Below, piece after piece: positions 43,078 to 52,031 of a DNA stretch of 64,000 nt. A model generated the notes under the pieces. The model saw nothing but the letters and a program-made list of their open reading frames with translations, searched no databases and was not told the DNA's origin. This DNA is from Paenilisteria rustica. Lineage in GTDB: Bacteria > Bacillota > Bacilli > Lactobacillales > Listeriaceae. The position numbers were made by a program, and so were the translations under genes. Numbering within the stretch: the stretch's first letter is position 1; each line of letters starts with the position of its first letter. The stretch is taken from assembly GCF_013820765.1 (NCBI RefSeq), contig NZ_JABJVM010000005.1, forward strand, positions 1 to 64,000, given 5' to 3'.

Positions 43078-44094
43078 TTATTCTAATTCGACTCGCAAAT
43101 CCCCACTCCGCAACCAAGACGATCGCAACAAGAACGGCCTAGCCACAAGTGCAATCGCTGCTGGTATCACAACCGCGACAATTAAAAATGCGCCAAAAGA
43201 TAACCAACCGTAATTCGCAATCAAGAAAAGCGGTGCAACAAAGGCGCATAAACCAAGTCCCGCAACCTCTGCCGATGCTTGCAAATGAAAGACGAGGACG
43301 CCGATTGGACTCGCAATAACCGCCGAAATAAGTGGCACAATCATCACCGCCGGCCGTTTAATAATGTTTGGCGTCTGCAATTTTGGCGTACAGATCAATT
43401 GTGCAAAAAACGCGCCCCAATTATTATCCCGGAATCCCAGCACCGCAAAAGAAACAAATTGTACCGAACAGCCTATCAAGGCCGCAGCACTCGCCGTCGG
43501 GTCCAACTGTAAAGCAATCGCAAGCGCCGCCGATGAAGCCGGACTCAGAATCAAAATTGCGAACACGAGCGCGATCACCATCGACGAAAGAATCGGTGAA
43601 CCGTCCACAAGCGATGTTATCCCACCACTCACCGACGTCAAAACAGGCGCCATAATCTTCGAAAAGAGCAATCCGCTAATCCCCCCTGATAGTAGTGCCG
43701 CAGCAGGAATTAAAATCATATCAAAATTCGTTTTCCCAGTCACCCGTTTTCCAACCCAAACCGCAACAATAACCGCTAAAATCGCGCCAATCGGTTCACC
43801 GCCAACAATCGAAAATCCACCATTTTCAAGCGCCAGTATCGCGCCCCCACCAATGACAGATGCCGCAGCCGCACTAATCACAACTAGCGTATTCGCACCA
43901 AGACATATCGCAATTCCCACGCCAAGCCCAGGAATCAATAATAACTTTCCAACAGCCCCAATTTCCGTTAACCACGTAAATCCGACCATCTGCCCAATCG
44001 TCTGTAATAATAAACCCATACCAAGTGTTACTAAAACCGCATTCGCTATCCCCATAGACGCCTTATAAGAGCGGTCCACAATATAATCCTTCAT
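43078..44094 (-). CDS. PTS EIIC-like membrane transporter (PTS_EIIC_2 family)
   Basis: The 338-residue, very hydrophobic, Gly/Ala-rich protein has about nine membrane segments and an N-terminal SYKASMGIANAVLVTLGMGLL region. I recognise it as the stand-alone EIIC-like family Pfam calls PTS_EIIC_2. No EIIA or EIIB gene is adjacent, so true PTS activity is uncertain and the substrate unknown. Upstream, two 13-bp complementary arms (44168-44180 and 44250-44262) lie in the divergent promoter region. Confidence 0.75.
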   Translation of the reverse strand: MKDYIVDRSYKASMGIANAVLVTLGMGLLLQTIGQMVGFTWLTEIGAVGKLLLIPGLGVGIAICLGANTLVVISAAAASVIGGGAILALENGGFSIVGGEPIGAILAVIVAVWVGKRVTGKTNFDMILIPAAALLSGGISGLLFSKIMAPVLTSVSGGITSLVDGSPILSSMVIALVFAILILSPASSAALAIALQLDPTASAAALIGCSVQFVSFAVLGFRDNNWGAFFAQLICTPKLQTPNIIKRPAVMIVPLISAVIASPIGVLVFHLQASAEVAGLGLCAFVAPLFLIANYGWLSFGAFLIVAVVIPAAIALVARPFLLRSSWLRSGDLRVELE

Positions 44095-44167
44095 GCCTTA
44101 TCCCCTTTTCTCGTTTAATCCTTTCCATCTTACCGAGAATATAGTGTGAAAGCAAAGAAAGTTTTAC

Positions 44168-44262
44168 CTACTAAACAAAAATAAAGATAAATCGCATATA
44201 ACAACATTAAAATCGTTATTTACAACTGAAAATCCGCTAAAGTTCAATATTTTGTTTAGTAG
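44168..44262. repeat. Pair of perfectly complementary 13-bp arms in a divergent promoter region
   Basis: CTACTAAACAAAA (44168-44180) and TTTTGTTTAGTAG (44250-44262) are exact complements 69 bases apart. They lie between the EIIC-like gene and a small membrane-protein gene and could be two operator half-sites used for looping, or ends of a lost element. Confidence 0.55.
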
Positions 44263-44357
44263 ATTAAATTTTTCATTTCATGCCAAAAGTCACTTAATAT
44301 TTCTCACTTTTTTCGGTATAATAGATGATATACCCTCATACAGAAAGGAGTTTTTGA

Positions 44358-44537
44358 ATGAAACTTATCGGTTTGATCCTACTTATTTTAGGCATCGTCG
44401 GCGTTGGTATATCATTTAGCATCGTTGGAATCATTGGCTTTATCGTGTGTCTCATATCCATTGTTCTCTTCGTGCTAGGCATCCTATTCATGATTCGTTC
44501 CAAGAGAAAAAATAATCGTTCTTATTCATATAGATAG
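44358..44537 (+). CDS. Small membrane protein, 59 residues
   Basis: ATG 44358 is preceded by AAAGGAG eight bases upstream and a TATAAT at about 44319-44324. The protein is two hydrophobic helices (about 3-29 and 30-46) followed by a basic tail (RSKRKNNRSYSYR). I recognise no family. Small two-helix proteins with basic tails often accompany membrane stress responses, but no function can be assigned. A GNAT gene follows 41 bases later. Confidence 0.65.
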   Translation: MKLIGLILLILGIVGVGISFSIVGIIGFIVCLISIVLFVLGILFMIRSKRKNNRSYSYR

Positions 44538-44578
44538 TTTATCGCATCACCAAATTTTGATTATGTGGAGGCTTGACC

Positions 44579-45040
44579 GTGACTAATACACGTTTTATTG
44601 TTTGGGATAATCAGTATCTTGAGGAGGGTATTGCGCTATATATCGATGTTTTTACGAACGAACCGTGGAATGACGAATTGACATATGCAGAGATAAAGCT
44701 ATATTTTGATCGCTTACTCGCTATGAACACATTCGAGGGGTACCTTGCGCTGGATGGGGAGGACGCGGTTATTGCGGCATCACTCGGTTTCATTCGCCCT
44801 TGGTTTCGTGGCGTTCAGTATCATTTAGATTCCTTTTATATTGCTAGTTTCTGCCAAAACAAAGGTATTGGTAGTGCATTTTTGGATTTTGTTAAAGCTG
44901 ATTTAGCGCAAAAAGATATCCCAAATATCGCACTGGACACTGAGATTGGCTATCCATCTGATTATTTTTATCGCAAACATGGATTCAGTAGTAATCCAGA
45001 ATCAGTCACAATGTATGGAAGTACAGAAACGAAGAAATAG
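44579..45040 (+). CDS. GNAT N-acetyltransferase
   Basis: The 153-residue protein has a GNAT core: LDSFYIASFCQNKGIGSAFLDFV (about 84-106) with the Q/R-x-x-G-x-G motif as QNKGIG, and NIALDTEIGYPSDYFYRKHGF. GTG 44579 is chosen because GTGGAGG lies seven bases upstream; the TTG at 44573 is too close. Substrate unknown. It ends at a bidirectional terminator shared with the MreB-like gene. Confidence 0.8.
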   Translation: MTNTRFIVWDNQYLEEGIALYIDVFTNEPWNDELTYAEIKLYFDRLLAMNTFEGYLALDGEDAVIAASLGFIRPWFRGVQYHLDSFYIASFCQNKGIGSAFLDFVKADLAQKDIPNIALDTEIGYPSDYFYRKHGFSSNPESVTMYGSTETKK

Positions 45041-45057
45041 ACTACTGCATATCAAAA

Positions 45058-45098
45058 AGAAAAACCGAGAGATTCTATAAAGATCTTCCGGTTTTTCT
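45058..45098. terminator. Bidirectional terminator
   Basis: AGAAAAACCG and CGGTTTTTCT form a 10-bp stem with inner GAT/ATC pairs, flanked by A and T runs, between convergent GNAT and MreB-like genes. Confidence 0.75.
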
Positions 45099-45123
45099 TA
45101 TGTTTAAATCGCATTTTTAGCTT

Positions 45124-46137
45124 TTAGCGTGCAGTTACTTTTTCAATATTTATCAGTCGATCTAAATGTTCTCCTGCCATGCTCGTTCCAAGTGCCACAG
45201 ACTCGAATGGTGCTGGAGCCATATGAACCGGCACCATGATTTGATTATGCAACCAGTCTGATAAGCCTTCAAGTAATGAACCGCCACCCGTAAGCGTCAC
45301 GCCACTTGCCCGGATATTACCACTCAATTCGGGCGGACTCGTTTCCAATGTCGATTGCACGACACTCAAAATCCGCTTCAAAAATTCATCAATCTCTTCT
45401 TGGAATTCAGAAGCTGGGACTTTAATCGTAATCGGGAAACCGGTGACTAGATCACGTCCCTCAATCTCGATCAACTTCTCTTCCAAAGAGGTATCACAAT
45501 GCAGTTGCCATTTCACCTGTTCTGCCGTCTCTAAGCCAATCAAAACATTATACTTATTGCGTACAAGCTGGGCAATATCACGATCGAGTTCGTCACCCGA
45601 TTTGCGCAATGTTGCACTCGTAACAATGCCGCCATAGGAAACGAGCGATGTTGAAATTTTGCCGGCGCCGATGTCTACAATTACGTTTGCAATCGGCTTC
45701 TCGAACGGTAAACCCGCGCCCATTGTTGCGGCAAGCGATCCTTCTATAAAATAAAGCGACTTGACTCCCAGTGAAAATAAGATGTCCCCAATCGCCTGAC
45801 GTTCAATATTAGTTGCTCCAGGAAGTAGCGAAACAATCAAATCCATCTGCTTAAAACGCTTTCCAGTAACCGCGCTAACACGGCTTTCCACTTTCTTCAT
45901 CAATCGTAATGTCATATCAAAATCGGCAATAATTCCGCCCTGTAAAGGACTAAGCACAACAATCGAACCCGGTGTCTTCTCTGCCAACTCTTTCGCTTCA
46001 TGGCCAATTTCTAAAACTCTATCTTTCTTCGTATCATATGCTAAAACTGTAGGCTCATGAAAAATCATTTTCTCCATGTCTGAGTAGATACTAATATTAG
46101 CCGTGCCAATATCAATACCAATTGTAACTTTCCCCAT
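45124..46137 (-). CDS. MreB/Mbl/MreBH-type actin-like cell-shape protein (divergent paralogue)
   Basis: The 337-residue actin-fold protein has phosphate-1 DIGTANISIY (9-18), phosphate-2 VDIGAGKISTSL (about 162) and the adenosine motif LTGGGSLLEGL (about 288). Canonical MreB reads GTANTLVY and PSVVA where this reads GTANISIY and PTVLA, so it is a divergent member, closest in style to MreBH. Such filaments guide sidewall peptidoglycan enzymes at the membrane. It is monocistronic, away from any mreCD genes. Confidence 0.82.
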   Translation of the reverse strand: MGKVTIGIDIGTANISIYSDMEKMIFHEPTVLAYDTKKDRVLEIGHEAKELAEKTPGSIVVLSPLQGGIIADFDMTLRLMKKVESRVSAVTGKRFKQMDLIVSLLPGATNIERQAIGDILFSLGVKSLYFIEGSLAATMGAGLPFEKPIANVIVDIGAGKISTSLVSYGGIVTSATLRKSGDELDRDIAQLVRNKYNVLIGLETAEQVKWQLHCDTSLEEKLIEIEGRDLVTGFPITIKVPASEFQEEIDEFLKRILSVVQSTLETSPPELSGNIRASGVTLTGGGSLLEGLSDWLHNQIMVPVHMAPAPFESVALGTSMAGEHLDRLINIEKVTAR

Positions 46138-46270
46138 ATTTCTTTTCCCACTTTCCTAAATGTTGATTTTCAGATTCGCCTTATCGTTTATAGCTATCCT
46201 CTTCTAGTATATCAGGTCTAAAAAATATAATCCATGACGAAGTAGTGAACATTTCTAAAAAAAAGTTAAA

Positions 46271-46311
46271 AAAAACAACAAAGAGTACCTTTTTGCGTCA
46301 GATACTCTTTG
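46271..46311 (-). terminator. Terminator overlapping the end of the MazG-like gene
   Basis: On the minus strand CAAAGAGTA and TACTCTTTG form a 9-bp stem, then TTGTTTTTTTT. The stop codon (46298-46300) lies in the loop. Confidence 0.7.
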
Positions 46312-46600
46312 CCGGATATTTTCTTGCGTTTTTAGCCAATTTTTCCTGCACAATTGTCACAATATTGACATCCATTGCATCGGCCATTTGAATCGCATAA
46401 ATAAAGACATCCGCCAATTCATCCAAAATTTCCGGGCGGTTGGCACTCACAGCCTCTTCACTCGTCTTCCATTGGAAACATTCGAGTAATTCGCTCGCTT
46501 CAAGCGTGAGGGATAAAGCCAAATCTTTCTGCAAGTCATATTGACCTTCCCAGCCACGTTCCTCGACAAATTGACGTACCGTTTGCTTTAATTGCTCCAT
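46298..46600 (-). CDS. MazG-like nucleotide pyrophosphohydrolase
   Basis: The 100-residue protein is a single MazG-like helical domain with metal-binding acidic motifs LEASELLECFQW (about 32-43) and EILDELADVFIYA (about 56-68), as in dCTPase/RS21-C6 enzymes. It probably hydrolyses non-canonical or excess dNTPs. AGAGGGGG lies ahead of the ATG. It lies just upstream of mtlD's 3' end, with no functional link to mannitol genes. Confidence 0.85.
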   Translation of the reverse strand: MEQLKQTVRQFVEERGWEGQYDLQKDLALSLTLEASELLECFQWKTSEEAVSANRPEILDELADVFIYAIQMADAMDVNIVTIVQEKLAKNARKYPAKSI

Positions 46601-46646
46601 TATTGCTACCCCCTCTTTTAAAAAGAGTGTATCATATCATACGACA

Positions 46647-47792
46647 TCAAGCTAATTTTAAATAGGAGTCCTTCACTTTCTCAAATAGTTTGGAATAACT
46701 CTCGATTCCTGTAACATCCGCAATCGCTTTTTCAAGTCCAACAGCGGCAACAAGTGCTTGTAATTCTACAGCTTCTATATCGTCTGGATCATTGAAACGA
46801 AGAGCCGCAGCAATCGCATCCGCAAGCGCTTTTGGTGTTTCATTGAAAGCCTCGACAAATTGACGTGCTGGCTGAACAAAACGATCATTTGGCCCTAACT
46901 TACGCATCGGCGAACGACCAACGCGTGATACATAATCCGAAATGTGAGGGTTTTTGAATCTTTCAATAATTTTGTCAATATAAGCTTGATGTTCTTTATG
47001 AGCAAAGTCGAATTTCTTTTCTAGCAGTGCACCAGTTTCCTCAAGCGCGCTACGAACAGCAAATAAAACTTTGTCATTATGGATTGCCGCTTCGATCGAA
47101 TCAATATTTTTCATATGACCGATATAAGCCGTTACCGCATGACCTGTGTTTACCGTGAACAGTTTACGCTCAATGTAAGGCGTCAAATCAGCAACATATG
47201 TGATTCCTGGTACATCCGGCGCAGCACCTTTAATCGCACTTTCCTCAACAACCCACTCATAGAACGGCTCTACCAGAACGGTTAGCGGGTCATCATGTGT
47301 TTGATTTGGTACAATACGATCCACCGCAGCATTCGGGAATGACACGAATTCGTCCGCATATTTTTTCTCAGCATCCGTCAACTCAGCATAAACACTGGCT
47401 TGGAGGGATGCAGACGCACCAATCATATTTTCGCACGCCATAATAATCAATGGTTTTTGAATCGCCATTCTTGCTTTAATCGCGACCACCAACGTCTTCG
47501 CAATAAACGGTAAAATCGTTGGCCCAACAGCAGTCGTTACAAGCTCCGTCTCCAAAATTGCCGCGATAACCTGCTCCGGATTTTCCTGACTATTAATGGC
47601 GCTCACATCTGTAATCAAATCCACCTGCTGCGAATCATCCGCTAAAATCACATTATACTGCATTTTCTCGTTCAACGCGTCCACAACCGTCTTGTTCACA
47701 TCAACAAACGTCACATGATATTTTGCCTCATGTAGCAACTGTCCAATAAAACCGCGTCCGATATTACCAGCACCAAAATGTACGGCGATCAT
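46647..47792 (-). CDS. mtlD: Mannitol-1-phosphate 5-dehydrogenase MtlD
   Basis: The 381-residue enzyme has the NAD motif VHFGAGNIGRGFIGQLL (4-20) and the polyol-dehydrogenase stretch KLFTVNTGHAVTAYIGH with catalytic Lys/Asn/His region (about 210). It oxidises mannitol-1-phosphate to fructose-6-phosphate. It is the last gene of mtlA-mtlR-mtlF-mtlD; its ATG overlaps the mtlF stop by four bases. Confidence 0.95.
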   Translation of the reverse strand: MIAVHFGAGNIGRGFIGQLLHEAKYHVTFVDVNKTVVDALNEKMQYNVILADDSQQVDLITDVSAINSQENPEQVIAAILETELVTTAVGPTILPFIAKTLVVAIKARMAIQKPLIIMACENMIGASASLQASVYAELTDAEKKYADEFVSFPNAAVDRIVPNQTHDDPLTVLVEPFYEWVVEESAIKGAAPDVPGITYVADLTPYIERKLFTVNTGHAVTAYIGHMKNIDSIEAAIHNDKVLFAVRSALEETGALLEKKFDFAHKEHQAYIDKIIERFKNPHISDYVSRVGRSPMRKLGPNDRFVQPARQFVEAFNETPKALADAIAAALRFNDPDDIEAVELQALVAAVGLEKAIADVTGIESYSKLFEKVKDSYLKLA

Positions 47793-48223
47793 GCGCTTTC
47801 GCTCCCTTCAAAGAAGTCCATAATCTCTTGTTTCGACTCTGCAGCAACGATTTGCGCCACATTTTCTTCCTCCGAACACACAATCGCGATGCTGCTAAGT
47901 AAATCCATATGTTCCCCGTCCGCACCAGCAATGCCAATCAAAACCTTCACTTCATTGCCATCAAACGAAACACCGTCCGGCACCTGCAAAATAACGATTC
48001 CCGAATTTTTTATCATATCCCGCGAATCATCCGTACCGTGCGGAATCGCCACCATGTTCCCGATAAACGTCGTCGTCATCGCGTCACGCTCTTTCATCTT
48101 CTCAATATAAGGCACATCCACGTATCCCTGATCTACCAACAATTGTCCCGCGGCCGTAATCGCCTCTTCCTTCGTGCTAAACGCCTGTTTCAACGCAATA
48201 TCCTGACTATTCAATGCTACCAT
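47789..48223 (-). CDS. mtlF: Mannitol PTS EIIA component MtlF
   Basis: The 144-residue EIIA of the fructose-mannitol family has the phospho-His in MVAIPHGTDDS (about 63). It passes phosphate from HPr to the EIIB domain of MtlA. AGGAGG lies inside the end of mtlR, and only two bases separate the genes; mtlD overlaps it downstream. Confidence 0.94.
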   Translation of the reverse strand: MVALNSQDIALKQAFSTKEEAITAAGQLLVDQGYVDVPYIEKMKERDAMTTTFIGNMVAIPHGTDDSRDMIKNSGIVILQVPDGVSFDGNEVKVLIGIAGADGEHMDLLSSIAIVCSEEENVAQIVAAESKQEIMDFFEGSESA

Positions 48224-48225
48224 CC

Positions 48226-50310
48226 CTATTTCCTCCTCATATCATCTAAAAATTGGTTCAATCTACTAATCACAAAAGCCGTGATCTCCGCACCATTTCC
48301 CGATTCCAACAATCGCGTTGTCTCCTCATTTTCAATCGCCATCGCACTTATAAAACTCATCACTTCGAGTCCCTGCGGTGCCAATTTTTCCGGTGCTAGC
48401 AAAACGAGTAAAGTTGTCGCCGCCACATTTCCCCCACCCATCGCCGGTACATCGACCGCGTCCTGCAACGAGAAAATCTGAAAAACCGGCTGATGCACAA
48501 ACTCGTTTCGGACATGAAACAACGCAAGCCTTGTCTCCGGAATCCCGAAACCACTCCACTTCTCCCGTTCCAACAGCGATCGGAGTAATATCTCCACTTG
48601 GATATCCCGCTCCTGCTCAAACATCGCCATACAAACCGCGCGCAACGTATCTTCCAAATTATGCTGCGTCTCCTCCATCTTCACGACCTGAAACCCTTTC
48701 AAAATCGCTAAAACCGTGTTCACATACTCCTGCTGACTTTCCAAACGATGCACCGCTTCAAGCAATGACATCTCCTCTTCTTGCTCCCGCGGCGCCTTTT
48801 GCGGCACAAACATTTCCTTCTGCTTCAGAAAAACCTCCACTTGCGAAATTTCCCGATCCGTCAACATCGGACTCACCAAGAAATACTCGAAATCCACTTT
48901 TCCTAAATCAATCGTCGACACAATCACATCAAAATGTCGTGTATTCCGATGATTCAGCACCTCAAACAACGATACATTCTGCAAATCCTTGAGCTGTGGT
49001 AACGCCTGTTTCAAGCGCGTTGCCAACATTTTCGAAGTCCCGATTCCGCTCGAACAAACGACCAATCCCGAAAACACACGACTCTCACTTTTCTGCAATA
49101 ACGCCGCCCCAAAATGTAAAACCAAATAACCAATTTCCTCATCCGGCACATCCGCTTGCTGGTAAATTTCACGAAACGCCACCCGCACAATTTGGAAAAG
49201 CGACGGATAATCATGTTTTATCGTTTTAATCAATGGATTATGAATGCGCATATTCTGATCTAATCGACGTAACGCCGGTCGTAAATGTGCCGTCAATCCG
49301 CTAAGTAACGCTGCCTCTTGAAACGAACTACCCAGCTCCGCCTCCACTTTTGAAATCAATCGTTTTGCAATCGTCACTGCCTGCACATTCTCATTGCCCG
49401 AGAAAATCCCCGACTCATCCTGCGCCTTGGCCCCGCGAATATGCATCGTCACATAAAGCGCTTCGCCATCCGGCACGACAAACGGTTCCATATCCAAGCA
49501 AGCAGCCAATAATTCTTTCGCCACAGTAAATTCTGGAAAATTCCGAAAATAATCCTGTTCGGGCTTCATTTCCTGCAAATAGTTCCCGCTAATCATCCGT
49601 TCCACCGAAATCGAAATATGCACGACGAGCGTCAAATACGCCTCATCCGTTATCTCATATGCCAAATCCTTGCGCCACGTCCGCACATTCTCCTCCACTT
49701 TTTGAATCAGCGCATTATCAATCACATGCAACAAACGATCATCTGCCAGCGTCTCGATTTCATCCTGCTTTTGTTGCTGAAACAATTGGAACAGCGAATT
49801 CTTCGAGCCCGTCGTCGCGATTAAATCACTAAGCAACGCCCGTTTTATCGCTTCCTCCGCAATCAATTTCACGCCATACCCACGCTTACGCTCAATCTCC
49901 GCACGTCCAGTTAACTCATCCTCTAGCTTCGTCAAGTCACTGCTGACCGTCGATATCGTCACATTAAGGTCATTTGCCAGCGCGATTAATTTCACCGGTT
50001 CATTTTCCTTCAATAACGTTTTTAAAATAAACTGCTGCCGCTCCATCGGTGTGAATTCATTGTAAGAAAGGTCGAGCAATTGCCATTTGAAAGCTTGGCG
50101 ACTAGACTCCGCTCCAAATACCGAAAGCTTCGCATCCTTACGTTCCAGCGCCAACTGATATGACCCAAGAACAGCCTCCACTTCCTTCAAATCACGCCTA
50201 ATTGTTCGCTCACTCACATCCATATATTCCGCCAAATCCGCCGTTGCTACAGGTTCATGGCTCATTAAAAGCTGCTCCAAAATAAGTCTCGTCCTTGCCG
50301 AAATATACAT
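48226..50310 (-). CDS. mtlR: Mannitol operon activator MtlR (PRD regulator)
   Basis: The 694-residue protein shows the full MtlR architecture: HTH (about 20-45, DLAEYMDVSERTIRRDL), second HTH (about 107-135, LANDLNVTISTVSSDL), PRD1 (about 200-285), PRD2 (about 310-400, with HNPLIKTIKHDYPSLF), EIIB-like (Cys in VCSSGIGTSKML near 418) and EIIA-like (about 550-690, LFHVRNEFVHQP). Phosphorylation by PTS proteins tunes such activators so that they act only when mannitol is present and better sugars are absent. Likely sites are the inverted repeats at 51925-51945 and 52707-52727. It lies 15 bases after mtlA. Confidence 0.93.
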   Translation of the reverse strand: MYISARTRLILEQLLMSHEPVATADLAEYMDVSERTIRRDLKEVEAVLGSYQLALERKDAKLSVFGAESSRQAFKWQLLDLSYNEFTPMERQQFILKTLLKENEPVKLIALANDLNVTISTVSSDLTKLEDELTGRAEIERKRGYGVKLIAEEAIKRALLSDLIATTGSKNSLFQLFQQQKQDEIETLADDRLLHVIDNALIQKVEENVRTWRKDLAYEITDEAYLTLVVHISISVERMISGNYLQEMKPEQDYFRNFPEFTVAKELLAACLDMEPFVVPDGEALYVTMHIRGAKAQDESGIFSGNENVQAVTIAKRLISKVEAELGSSFQEAALLSGLTAHLRPALRRLDQNMRIHNPLIKTIKHDYPSLFQIVRVAFREIYQQADVPDEEIGYLVLHFGAALLQKSESRVFSGLVVCSSGIGTSKMLATRLKQALPQLKDLQNVSLFEVLNHRNTRHFDVIVSTIDLGKVDFEYFLVSPMLTDREISQVEVFLKQKEMFVPQKAPREQEEEMSLLEAVHRLESQQEYVNTVLAILKGFQVVKMEETQHNLEDTLRAVCMAMFEQERDIQVEILLRSLLEREKWSGFGIPETRLALFHVRNEFVHQPVFQIFSLQDAVDVPAMGGGNVAATTLLVLLAPEKLAPQGLEVMSFISAMAIENEETTRLLESGNGAEITAFVISRLNQFLDDMRRK

Positions 50311-50325
50311 CTAAAATTCCCCCAG

Positions 50326-51765
50326 TTATTTCTGGTCAGCCAAATTCTCCACCAGCTCATCATATTTATGACTATTCAAGAAATTGTCGACCGAAATATG
50401 ATAGGCCTTTGGTAGTTTTTCCGTCGCACGAGCCGTCAAATCCTGATGCGTCACGACAATATCAGCGTCCGGAGGCAACTGCGCAATTGCAAAATTCACA
50501 ACCTCAATATCCAGTCCCGCCTTCTTCACCTTATTACGCAAAACCGACGCGCCCATCGCACTCGATCCCATACCAGCATCACACGCAAAAATAATTTTTC
50601 TCGTCCCAACTGGAATCCCATCCGCTGCAAGTTCCGCATCCGTTGTCCCAACAACCGCACTGGCTACCATCGCCTTCTTACCTTTCATTGTAGCCATTTT
50701 TTGCTCCGCTGTCTTGAGTTCTGCATCATCCGTTTGCTTCGAAGTTTTCAAGATAACCGCAGAAACAGCAAATGAGACAATTGTTGCAAATAGAATCCCC
50801 GCAATAATACCGATATAGTCTCCTTGAGGTGTTAACGCAAGTATCGCAAAAATACTCCCTGGTGAAGCCGTTGCAACCAAACCAACATCAAACAAGTTGA
50901 ACGTGATAATCCCCGTCATCCCACCAGCAATCGCACCTAGTAATAAAGCCGGTTTCATTAGAACATAAGGGAAATAAATCTCATGAATCCCACCTAAAAA
51001 TTGAATAATAATCGCGCCTGGCGCCGTTTGTCTAGCCGTCCCCTTACCAAATACCGTATAAGCAAGTAGAATTCCTAGCCCTGGTCCTGGGTTCGTCTCA
51101 ATTAAGAATAAAATAGATTTCCCCGTACTTACAGCCTGATCAATACCTAGTGGTGATAATACACCCTGATTAATCGCGTTATTCAAGAATAATACCTTCG
51201 CGGGCTCTACAAATATACTTACAAGCGGCAACAAATGATTATCAATTAAGAATTGAACGCCTGAAGCCATTGCCTGATTCACCGTTTGCAGTGCTGGCCC
51301 AATCGTTTTTAAAGATATAATAGCTAACGTTCCTGCCAAAATACCAGCCGAGAAATTATTAACTAACATTTCAAATCCAGCTTTTATTTTTCCTTCAATT
51401 AATTTATCAAATCGCTTAATCAACCAAGCTGAAAGAGGTCCTAAAATCATCGCACCAAGTAACATTGGCATCGATGTCCCCACAATAGCCCCCATCGTCA
51501 CAGCCGCACCAACGACCCCACCACGTGTTTCATATACCAATTTACCCCCAGTATACGCAATCAGAAGTGGTAATAAATATTTAATCATTGGATCGACAAG
51601 TTTAGCAAATTCCGCATTTGGAATTCGACCAGTCGGAATAAATAACGCCGTAATAAGTCCCCATGCAATAAACGCCCCAATATTGGGCATAATCATACCA
51701 CTTAAAAAACTACCAAAATGCTGAACCTTCACTCGGAAGCCAGACTTTTCTTGTTGTTGCTCCAT
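50326..51765 (-). CDS. mtlA: Mannitol PTS EIICB transporter MtlA
   Basis: The 479-residue protein has an N-terminal EIIC membrane domain (about 1-340, starting VQHFGSFLSGMIMPNIGAFI) and a C-terminal EIIB domain with phospho-Cys in IIFACDAGMGSSAMG (about 394). It imports and phosphorylates mannitol. EIIA is separate (MtlF). It is the first gene of the operon; its promoter, cre site and upstream inverted repeat are listed separately. AAAGGGGA lies ahead of the ATG. Confidence 0.95.
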   Translation of the reverse strand: MEQQQEKSGFRVKVQHFGSFLSGMIMPNIGAFIAWGLITALFIPTGRIPNAEFAKLVDPMIKYLLPLLIAYTGGKLVYETRGGVVGAAVTMGAIVGTSMPMLLGAMILGPLSAWLIKRFDKLIEGKIKAGFEMLVNNFSAGILAGTLAIISLKTIGPALQTVNQAMASGVQFLIDNHLLPLVSIFVEPAKVLFLNNAINQGVLSPLGIDQAVSTGKSILFLIETNPGPGLGILLAYTVFGKGTARQTAPGAIIIQFLGGIHEIYFPYVLMKPALLLGAIAGGMTGIITFNLFDVGLVATASPGSIFAILALTPQGDYIGIIAGILFATIVSFAVSAVILKTSKQTDDAELKTAEQKMATMKGKKAMVASAVVGTTDAELAADGIPVGTRKIIFACDAGMGSSAMGASVLRNKVKKAGLDIEVVNFAIAQLPPDADIVVTHQDLTARATEKLPKAYHISVDNFLNSHKYDELVENLADQK

Positions 51766-51877
51766 TTTTTATGTCCCCTTTCTTATTCTGCTTCAAAGCA
51801 ATTGCTCTGCCCGTTCCACTAATGGAATTGCGCCCTTCCAAATCTTAGTTTCACATATCGGCTTAGCTCTTATATCC

Positions 51878-51906
51878 ATTGTATGATAGCGGTACCAACA
51901 TAGCAA
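51878..51906 (-). promoter_or_regulatory. mtlA promoter with cre site in the spacer
   Basis: On the minus strand TTGCTA (51901-51906) and TACAAT (51878-51883) are 17 bases apart. The spacer contains a cre-like sequence, TGATAGCGGTACCA on the plus strand (51884-51897), matching 12 of 14 cre consensus positions, so CcpA would block RNA polymerase directly. Confidence 0.65.
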
Positions 51907-51924
51907 TACAATCAAAATTGGAAT

Positions 51925-51945
51925 TTGTCCTCAGGGGGTGGACAA
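51925..51945. promoter_or_regulatory. Inverted repeat upstream of mtlA promoter, probable MtlR site
   Basis: TTGTCC and GGACAA flank a 9-base spacer; the centre is about 64 bases upstream of the predicted start, an activator position. CTCCAAT precedes it on the minus strand. The same element occurs at 52707-52727. Confidence 0.6.
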
Positions 51946-51973
51946 GATTGGAGAAGTCTAGTGGTAGGAAGTC

Positions 51974-52031
51974 AAGTAAAAAGAAATCCTAGAGACATGA
52001 TATAACATGCACCTAGGATTTCTTTTTACTT
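51974..52031. terminator. Strong bidirectional hairpin after the secreted-protein gene
   Basis: 51974-51992 and 52013-52031 are exact complements over 19 bp (AAGTAAAAAGAAATCCTAG and its complement) around a 20-base loop. It overlaps the stop codon and isolates the secreted-protein gene from the mtlA promoter. Confidence 0.8.
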
